The notes beneath the pieces were generated by a model, which was not told the DNA's origin, did not search any database, and saw only the letters and a program-made list of their open reading frames with translations. A DNA stretch of 64,000 nt, from the NCBI RefSeq assembly GCF_002878395.1, contig NC_061116.1:122971207-123035206 (forward strand), given 5' to 3'. Each line of letters opens with the position of its first letter. Positions within the stretch are counted from its first letter, which is position 1. This document shows, in pieces, positions 56,265-64,000 of the stretch. A program made the translations under genes and the position numbers. Source of the stretch: Capsicum annuum. Its lineage: Eukaryota; Streptophyta; Magnoliopsida; Solanales; Solanaceae.

Positions 56265-58880
56265 TGTGATACTCTGAATTTTTCCATTAAATATTTCACT
56301 CCCAAATGTGTCTAGTCGTTAAAGCTTTTTTATCTTTCTAAGAGTCCATTAAGATCTCGGACGAAAATGTGTTGAATTTTGTTCTTTATCATAATTAATA
56401 ATTTTTCTATATGTAATTTCTTGATATGCAACCTGTCATCGCGTAGAGCATCAAATAATGTTTCCAATGATATATGGATCATCCAAAATGGACACTCGAG
56501 CGATGAGTTATGATCATTCAAATCTAACCATGAATAGTGGTGAACAGTAAATGTGCAGGAAAAAAATACTGAGGCCAGGCGAATTTTAGGGTCAACTTCA
56601 AACAATCATAACTCCTTGTACATAATGATCTGGGTGAGCTAATATATATCAACAGAAATCTCTGAGAGTTCTCTTTCCAATGAAATTGGTTTCATCCAAT
56701 TTTTCCATCAGAGAAAAAAGTTATGATCGATCTACTTTAGCCTATCAAAATAGTCCAGCAAAGGACAGATTTGACATTATTTGATTTTTAAGGGTATTTT
56801 GGTCATTTTCACTCAAATCCATCTAGATAAACCATTGATTTAAGTCCATTAAGAGCATTCAATAGCTTATTTTTCTCAAAAATTTCCTAAGGCTCAAACC
56901 CCAACCCTACTACTCCAAATTTCATCCTTCTATGTCTCTTGATTGAACTGTAGAAATTTCAAATTGATTTGGGATTCGAGTTGATCATGTTAAGGGCTTC
57001 GAGAAGCACCCTTTATTTTCGTGAATATAGTTCTGGATTCGGAAGTTCATATTCATCTTTTATTTTTAGGTATCTGGGGCTTTGAACAAGAATAATTCTT
57101 TCATTCTTGTGCTCGTATCTTTAATTTTTATTATGGATTATTATGAGTTTGGCAAATGAATTTATTTCCAAAATATCCTACCATGAGATTTTGATTACTG
57201 TAAATTGTTCAAGTTTGCCAATTATGATTATTTAATGGATTCATATGGTTCTGTACGTTGAATTGTGTCTAAATAATTCGATTATGAACTTATAAAGATT
57301 TGAATTGTAAGTTTTGAATCACATGAGTATTTGACTATTTTCTTTCTATGAATTGAGATTTAATATTGGGATTCTTGGTGTTTCTATCAAGAATTGATAT
57401 ATTTTGAACATTTATCCACGTTTTAAGTTCAAGAATGAATTATTGGTATTTTCAAGTGTTTTCGAGCCATGTGTCAAATTTTGAGCTTTCTTATGACGAT
57501 TTGAGTTATTGGGTATATTGATATCGAAGTTACAATGAGTCTTGATATTTTCCGGATGGTTTTAATGAGTTAAATTATTGAAAATATTATGTATTGAGTC
57601 TTCATATCGTTGTCCAAATGTCGAGTCGGTTATGGTTCAATACATTGATACTTTGTTGATGTTGAGGTAGATTAAAATGTTTTGAGCTAAAATGTGTTGA
57701 GTTAGGAATCCACAAATTGATATAATTTGATAAATGAGAAAGAGATTTGATTTGGTCTTTATGATAGACCCTTGTGATGTTGTAGTGGATTTTCTAACAC
57801 GTTCTGAGCTTGTCGGGGAGTAGTACTTAGCACCGAGAGGGAAATTTGGTATTTCCCCAAACCTATGTGCCACCGTAGGGTTGTTTGATGATGATACTAT
57901 TAGCTAGAGAGCCCGATTGCAATTATTGTAGTTTTAAGGTCGTACTCCCTGGCAAAGAGTATGACGCTCCCGCCAATGGGGGTTTCAAACATTGGTATTC
58001 TACGTAGATGATGTGGGGTTGTCGGTTATAGGAAACTCCTGTGTCCATAAGATTAAGTTTCTTGAATTACCGATTCACTTCGAGATTTGAGTCAAAGAGT
58101 TGAGATGTTGATGATGTTTTATGGTCATTTATGATGATTTATAATTACCTATGATGATTTTTAACGATATTATAATTTAGGATAATTTAGGATGATTTAT
58201 CATAATTTATGATTTATAATGATTTAAGTTGATTATGAGATTTTATCATATGAACTGTTTATTATGAAATTATGAAAAGTATGATTTGATATAACTCAAG
58301 CCAAGTGAGTCATCATTGTCTGTATGCATGTTTTCATGAAATTGATTATACTATTTATATTGTTGCATGCACCTCCACATACTCAGTACATTTCAAAGTA
58401 CTGACCCACATATTTCCATAGGCTACTTTCTTACCAAAATATAGGTACAAGCTATAGCGTACATATCATATTCAGCTGGGTCACAGCTCTCGATCGACAG
58501 GTGATTAGTTCTTTTGATTCAGGGACTTGAGTTGTTCAGATTTGAGGTGTATTGTATTTTCTATATTCAGTCGTATTGAGTAGGGGTACTTGGGAGTCAT
58601 GACCCAGATATCTTTGGTCAATAATAGTAGAGGCTTCATAGATAGTCACTAGTAGTCAGTGTATTCAGTTTCAGATTTGTATATGTATGAGCAGAATTGT
58701 GACCGTGTAAATTTACTTTCATGTTGGTCAGACTAAGTTATGGTTTGTTTCCGCATTATTCCTTCTATTTTTTGTATTTTATTCAGTTTATTTAGGTTAT
58801 GCCAGATGAAGGGTTAGCTTGGGGTCACTTGTGACCTTAAGCACCGTGTGACATCTCAGGATCTGATTTTGGGGCGCTAC
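56265..58880 (+). repeat. Solo LTR 2 (same broad family as solo LTR 1) inside LINE B
   Basis: 2616 bp, starting TGTGATACTC and ending GGCGCTAC(A). Flanks ACCAT at 56260-56264 and 58881-58885 match as a 5-bp duplication if one base was lost at the 3' end. LINE B resumes directly after it. Shared blocks with solo LTR 1 include AGTAGTACTTAGCACCGAG (57820), TAGTAGAGGCTTCATAGATAG (cited as two halves) near 58630, and AAGCACCGTGT near the end. GGGTTAGCTTGGGGTC near 58815 matches the inner LTR end of elements 1-3. Confidence 0.8.
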
Positions 58881-59254
58881 ACCATCTAGATATTGGTGTT
58901 GTACAAACCCAATTCAAGAGACTATGTCTCATGTGTTCCTTAAATCAGATACTGCTAACAAGATTTGGTCCTACTTTTTCTCCTTTGAAGGTATAAACAT
59001 ACAAGGGTTAAGGCTTATTTCCAAGAACTTCCTAGTATCATCACTTGGGAACTATGGAAGAGAAGAAACAATATCAAGCATGAAAGGAAAAATGTGACAG
59101 GATGAAGAATGATACATAACATAACCAGGAATTTGAGAATGTTGTTGAAAGTAAGGAAGCCATCACATGAATTTTCCTATAATTGGGTAGAGATTCTTAA
59201 GGAATTAGAGCATATGAGGCCAAGAGTTAAAGTCAAAAAAGTGGCTTAGGAGTT

Positions 59255-59640
59255 TTCACAAGAAGGATGGGTCTAATATAACATTGATGGAGTATCTAGA
59301 GGGAATCCTGGACCTAGTTTCTATGCATTCTGTTTTAGAAATGATCATGGGACTCTACTGTATGGAAAAGGACCTAACATTAAGGACATGACTAATATGG
59401 AAGCAGAGGCAACAACTATCTTACAAGAAGTTACATATTGCAGTTAAACACATCACAACAAAGTTATTTTTCAGATAGATTCATTAACTTCACAAATAAT
59501 TTTCAGCAAAAAATGGGAATGTCCATGGAATGTATTAGAAATAATTGAGAAGATATGGACACTAATGACAAGCAAGCAAGTTCAGTACCAAGACATATTA
59601 AGGGAAAGAATCAACAAGTAGACTGTTTACCCGATGTTGA
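59255..59640 (+). pseudogene. LINE B RNase H domain (broken)
   Basis: Reads EGWV, a stop, then YNIDGVSRGNPGPS with the first catalytic aspartate, FCFRNDHGTLLYGKG, NMEAEATTIL with the catalytic glutamate, and IFQIDSLTSQ with a further aspartate. The end is frameshifted (REGNQQVD-like). Better preserved than the LINE A domain but with stops. Confidence 0.8.
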
Positions 59641-59985
59641 AATTCACATAGGGAATTTCACCTTCATAAGATTTCAACATTGGAACCCAAAGTAAGGAAA
59701 ATAATTAATAGTGACAAATTAGAATGCCCATACTTAAGATTTTCACTAACAAAAGGGTGAGGGGTTGGGAAGGCTAAAGGTTAGTTTGTTCACATGCATC
59801 AATTTACAAGCCATGGATGGAACAAAAAGAGTGAAATAACTATCTAGCCAACACTATAGCAACCAACAAAAAGGACTCCTAACAAAATAGGAGGGTCACT
59901 TGGTAAGAATGAAATTGATAAACCTAGAAGATAAGTTACTTTCTAAATAATTGTGGTTCCGAGCATGTTACTTTTCGAATACTTA
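59641..59985 (+). other. LINE B 3' region and junction with element 3
   Basis: Non-coding. Probably the LINE 3' untranslated region up to about 59900. Two imperfect copies of TTACTTT(C/T)...AAT(A)ATT(G/A)TGGTTC lie at 59934-59955 and 59970-59990, right at the transition to element 3 coding sequence. No LTR or integrase lies between. Confidence 0.45.
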
Positions 59986-59990
59986 TGGTT

Positions 59991-60680
59991 CTAAATAATG
60001 TGAGAAACACTGCCCATGAAGAGTCTACTAAGAGCGTCGGCCACAATGTTGGACTTGCTCGGATGATAAAGGACACTCATGTCATAATCTTTCAAGAGAT
60101 CTAACCACCTTATCTGATGAAGATTGAGATCTTTCTGTGAAAAGATATACTGAAGACTCTTATGATCTGTGAAGACATCTACATGAACTCTGTATAGATA
60201 ATGCCTCCAAATCTTCAAGGCGAATACTACGGCTGCTAACTCAAGATCATGAGTAGGATAATTCTTCTCATGGGATTTAACTATCTGGAGGTGTAGGCTA
60301 TGACGTTACCATGCTGCATGAGTACATAACCTAAACCCACTCTGGATGCATCACAAGAAACTATGAACCCATCTAAACCATTTGGGAGCTAGAACTAGAG
60401 TTGAGGTTAGTCAAGTCTTCAACTCTTGAAAACTCTTCTCGCAAGAATCTGACCACTAAAACTTGACCTTCTTCTGAGTCAATCTGGACATAGGAGATTC
60501 AATAGAGGAAAATCCCTCGACAAACCATCTGTAATAGCCATCCAAACCCAAGAAACTCCTGATATCTGATGGAGAGACAGGGCGAGGCCAGTTTCTTACT
60601 ACTTTGGTCTTCTGAGGATCTACTGATCTTAGATAAAATTTGGACTTACTGAATTTGGCGAATAACTGGTGATCTTTGAG
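59991..60680 (-). pseudogene. RT thumb and RNase H (element 3, truncated)
   Basis: 60684 leftwards has the block after the RT palm in broken form. The 59991-60218 frame reads [36 protein letters not shown] and [14 protein letters not shown], the second half of RNase H with catalytic aspartates in FTDH and VADA. The final VADALSR is a hallmark of Ty3/Gypsy. Coding stops at 59991. Confidence 0.85.
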
Positions 60681-60683
60681 GTT

Positions 60684-61391
60684 CTAAAGTACTATTCTGA
60701 GATGGTCTACATGATCGCGCTCAGTGCGAGAATAGACCATAATATCATCTATGAAGACTATGATGAACATGTCCAAGTACTGCTTTAACACAAGGTTCAT
60801 CAAGTCCATGAAAGCAGCTCGGTAATTGGTAAGACCAAAGGACATGACTAGAAACTCAAAGTGACCATACCGAGTACGAAAAGTTATCTTCAGGATGTCA
60901 TATTCTCTAACTCTGAGCTGATGGTAGCCTGATCTGAGGTCTATCTTAGAGACATAACTAGCACCCTGAAGTTGGTCAAATAAGTCATCTATCCGAGGAA
61001 GTGGATACCTGTTCTTGATCGTAACTTTATTGAGATAACGGTAATCAATGCACATCCTAAAAGAACTATCTTTCTTACTAACGACTAAGACTGGTGTGCC
61101 CCACGGTGAAATGTTGGGTCTAATGAATCCCTTATCTAAGAGATCCTTCAACTATTCTTTTAGTTCCTTGAGTTCTGCAGGTGCCATTCTATATGGTAGA
61201 ATAAAAATAGGTTGAGTGTCTGGAAGAAGATCAATGCCGAAGTCTATTTCCCTTTCGGAAGGAATTCCTGGGAGATCTTCAGGAAAGACATCTGAATATT
61301 CATTTACAACTGGAACTGATTCAAGACTAGGAGACTCAGAACTAGAATCTTTAACATGAATAAGATGATAAACGCATCCCTTAGATATCAT
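60684..61391 (-). pseudogene. Reverse transcriptase (element 3)
   Basis: Two open segments separated by one stop at 61149-61151. The first (61391-61152) holds YSDVFPEDLPGIPSEREIDF and PYRMAPAELKELKE. The second (61151-60684) has [41 protein letters not shown] with the first catalytic aspartate, [12 protein letters not shown], and [12 protein letters not shown] with the catalytic pair. Apart from the stop, the palm is intact. Confidence 0.9.
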
Positions 61392-61529
61392 TTTCCTTAC
61401 CCGAAGGTAGGAAATAAGCTGACCTCTGAATGTGGATACACTACCCTTCCACTTAAGGGTGGGTTTATTTGGGAACTGAAATTGGACTATTCTATTTCTA
61501 CAGTTGACTATGGCATAGCAGGAATGAAG

Positions 61530-61800
61530 TCAATCTATGCCAAGGATGACATCAAAGTCAGTCATCTCTAATTCGATTAAATTTACTAAAGTGGCTTGCT
61601 GGAATATCATAATCGGATAGTTCCGGTATACCCATCTGGCTATGATAGATTTACCCACTGGGGTAGAGACTAAGAAGGGCTCTGCTAAAGTTTCAGTATT
61701 GACTCCAAAATCGGCTGCTATATAAGGAGTAACAAAAGACAAGAATACACCTGGATCTAGCAAAGCATAAACACGAACATGGAAAATCTGTAACGTACCA
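61530..61800 (-). pseudogene. Aspartic protease (element 3)
   Basis: The 61530-61763 frame begins MLDPGVFLSFVTPYIAADFG. The active-site triad usually written D(S/T)G reads DPG here, a form I also recall from related plant elements. It ends TDFDVILGID, a conserved block before RT. It lies directly upstream of the RT in the same order as the family. Confidence 0.8.
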
Positions 61801-61829
61801 GTAACGATATCAGGAGAATTTTCCTAATC

Positions 61830-62977
61830 CTGTCGGGTCTGGAGAGCATAAAGATGATTTGGGTGTTGCCCACTAGTAGCACTAGAAGTGGCACCCTGCT
61901 GGTTCAGGCAACTGGATTGAGCTGTGGAATAGTTTTACTGACCCTAATAACTGAACTGGGGACATTCTCTAACTCTGTGACCTGGCTTACCACAATTAAA
62001 ACAAACATCACTACCAGCTCTACAAGTACCATTGTTGTTCTTACCATAAGTCTGACATAGGGGATTTTTTTGGGCACTACTGATACTGCCCTAAGACTTA
62101 GAGCCTGGTGCTCGATCTTGTTTGCCATCTCTAAATTTTGGCACTAGGACACTGGCGGAGAAAGGAGCTGGAACTGTTGGCTTAGGATGAAACTGTGAAC
62201 GGTTTTCTTCTTCTAATTTGGGTTGAGCAAAACTAAAACTGCCTGACCTTGCCCTCTTGTTCTGCCTCTCCCTGGTCCTAATCTTCTGCTCCTTTATTTA
62301 CTGAGCATGGGTCATAAGCTTGGCTAAAGTCATACCACTATTCAGCATCGCAGACCTACCCTCATTTTCCACTCTATAATTTACCCCTGATACAAGCTTT
62401 CTCATCTTAGCCCTGTTTTTTGCAACCATATGAGGGGCATATCTGGCTAACTGAGTAAATATGAGAGAATACCCTTTAATCATCATATTTCCCTGCCTGA
62501 GGTTGATGAACTCTAGAACTTTGCCTCCCTCATCTCTTGAGGAAAGAATCTATCTAAGAAAGTTATGACAAATTTCTCTCACTCCATAGGACCTACATCC
62601 TCTAACCTTTCAAACTTCCACTATTTGTACCAAGCATGAGCAACATCCTATAACTGGTATGCGGCTAACTCGACACTCTGACAAAAAGTAACTCCCATGA
62701 TGTCTATGACCTCCTGGACTTGGCCAATAAATTCCTGAGGGTCTTCATTAGACTTACACCTGAAGAAAGATGGAGAGTTCATTCGGGTGAAGTCCCGAAT
62801 CCTAGCTGCGGCTGAGTTGGCCACTGGATTCGCTAGAATAACTGATGGCCATTTATTTTGAGCAGCCATAGACTGAGCAAGTGTGGTGAATACAGCCCTA
62901 AACTCTGAATGAGAAACATGTTCGCCCAAAGGATCTTCGGGCTGAGGAGCTGGTTGGTTTCTTCTCTTTAGAGGCAT
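61830..62977 (-). pseudogene. Gag with zinc knuckle (element 3, broken)
   Basis: Starts at 62977 with MPLKRRNQPAPQPEDPLGEH, then HSEFRAVFTTLAQSMA and RIRDFTRMNSPSFFRCKSNE, DPQEFIGQVQEVIDIMGVT: the conserved gag domain (F.G....P..F......M). 62298-62486 and 61904-62128 continue in shifted frames; cysteine and histidine positions at 61980-62050 correspond to the zinc knuckle. Several stops. Confidence 0.85.
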
Positions 62978-63175
62978 GTTATGAAATAAAAGAAGAATGA
63001 ATTAGTCTAAGAGTTTAACTTGATATTATGCTCACTAGCACGACATGAATACTGAAAGAAGGGAAATTGTTTCTAAAATATCTCATAGCCTCCTGTATAT
63101 AAATATGGTGCGCAACACACCCATGTACAAGACTCTACTAGATGCAGCTTTCAAACTTCCTAGGACTCTATTGAA

Positions 63176-63192
63176 CCTGTCTCTGATACCAA
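63176..63192 (-). other. Primer binding site of element 3
   Basis: On the - strand TTTGGTATCAGAGACAG follows two bases after the LTR end; it matches the initiator-methionine tRNA type except at its 3' end. Confidence 0.7.
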
Positions 63193-63194
63193 AT

Positions 63195-64000
63195 TTGTAA
63201 TGCCACGATTTGCTGAACCAAAATGCTACACGGTGATTATGACCCCGAAGGACCACAAGCTAACCCATGACTAATATCTGTACCTGTTATCTGTATAATA
63301 TACCTATAAAATGTGGAAAAACATGAACAATAGGCCATAAGGTTTAACTGACTAGAATATTTGATAAATAATAACATCCATATGGGGTAACGAATACCCA
63401 AAACAACTGAAAGTTGAATCTAAAATCTGAAAGACTCTTAAGTACTAGCTGAGTAGGGAGTTGAAGAACATGTCTCCAACAAACTTTGTAAACTGAAAGC
63501 TAACTAAAATAATAAATAAAATAAAATCATATCATCCTCGAATGAAGAGGACTCACTGTAACTCTGTATACTAAAATACGACAGCTATTGCTGATCCAAA
63601 ACTCATGTCTCTGAACCTATGGTGTAACACAAAAGAAAGCACCATAGCACAAATATGTCAGTACAACTGAAAGTACTGAGTATACGACTGAGGTAGGGAA
63701 AATAGAAAAGGGCTTACGCGTATGAGAAATGCTAACTGACTAACTAATATGAATGTGAGCGTGCAAACATGCATACATAGTAACTGAGATCATGAATGAT
63801 TGATATATAGATCTGTATGCTAATACATAGACTATTGGTATCTACCATGACTGATACTAAAAATCTGATAACTTAGATGACTGTGTCTGACAGTCCTGAA
63901 TATGATGGAACCGTCTGAGTTTCGTACTGTAATTGAATTAACTTTATCTGACAGTCCCGGTACTAAAAACTGAAGAACTATCTAAGTTCTTTAATTGAGA
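63195..64000 (-). repeat. 5' LTR of element 3 (partial, cut by the window end)
   Basis: Ends on the - strand ...GGCATTACA at 63195. GGTTAGCTTGTGGTCCTTCG lies about 50 bp inside, as in elements 1 and 2. TGTGTCTGACAGTCC and GAACTGTCTGAGTT-type words also match elements 1 (39925) and 2 (47345). Confidence 0.85.

Larger units (their letters stand above)
52191..59900 (+). mobile_element. LINE B: near full-length L1-type retrotransposon, decayed, split by a solo LTR
   Basis: Read on the + strand: the ORF1 tail from about 52197, endonuclease 53200-53640, RT 54290-55560, zinc-binding region, then after the LTR at 56265-58880 the RNase H domain 59255-59640 and a 3' region to about 59900. All parts have stops or shifts. 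It is more complete than LINE A. The start is placed where ORF1 similarity begins. No target duplication was found. Confidence 0.85.
59986..64000 (-). mobile_element. Element 3: Tekay/Del-like chromovirus, 3' truncated, 5' LTR runs off the window
   Basis: Oriented on the - strand. From right: 5' LTR (from 63195), primer site, gag (62977 leftwards), protease, RT and RNase H ending at 59991. No integrase, chromodomain or 3' LTR follows; LINE B sequence begins instead, so the element lost its 3' half by deletion or rearrangement. It is the only Tekay-like copy here with RT and RNase H, though with several stops. Confidence 0.85.

Overview
This is plant nuclear DNA. It is AT-rich, has two recognisable host genes with plant features, and is otherwise built of nested transposable elements. 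The SINEs, the RTE LINE tails ending in TTG repeats, and the long-LTR chromoviruses match what I know of nightshade (Solanaceae) genomes. I infer a Solanaceae species and cannot name it. No bacterial, organellar or CRISPR-type feature is present. A 100-base N gap lies at 33352-33451.

Layout. 1-7.8 kb: a decayed L1-type LINE (LINE A, + strand) split by a 2.55-kb solo LTR with a perfect 5-bp target-site duplication (TSD). 7.8-11.1 kb: a cluster of DNA elements, namely a Harbinger/Tourist-like MITE, a 2.2-kb element with a 10-bp TSD that contains a foldback element with doubled arms, and a Stowaway-type MITE. 11.2-12.8 kb: the clearest intact gene, a rhomboid-like membrane protein (RBL13-like). 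14.1-16.3 kb: a hAT-like fragment and a second Harbinger-like element holding an RTE tail. 17.5-19.2 kb, - strand: the 3' part of a gene with an EDR2 C-terminal (DUF1336) domain; I propose three short terminal exons that finish its reading frame. 20.2-21.0 kb: an RTE LINE fragment. 21.6-29.1 kb: a complete but dead Reina-type chromovirus with both LTRs, carrying two RTE fragments and a hAT-like element. 29.7-30.3 kb: two tRNA-derived SINEs. 31.4-32.7 kb: the 5' part of a Mutator-like transposase gene, cut off by a TRIM retrotransposon. A perfect 47-bp inverted repeat runs right up to the N gap.

33.5-49.2 kb: two long-LTR (about 2.5 kb) Tekay/Del-like chromoviruses on the - strand. Element 1 sits inside an LTR of element 2. 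Both appear to change from protease sequence to the same non-coding block at the same point, which suggests one non-autonomous family. 49.2-52.2 kb: remnant of another LTR element. 52.2-59.9 kb: a second L1-type LINE (LINE B), again split by a solo LTR of the same broad family as the first. 60.0-64.0 kb: a third Tekay-like element with gag, protease, RT and RNase H but no integrase in view; its 5' LTR runs off the window.

The two host genes show no functional link to each other. The value of the window is the nesting history, the non-autonomous retrotransposon family, and the exon structure of the EDR2-domain gene. I saw no convincing previously undescribed cellular system.
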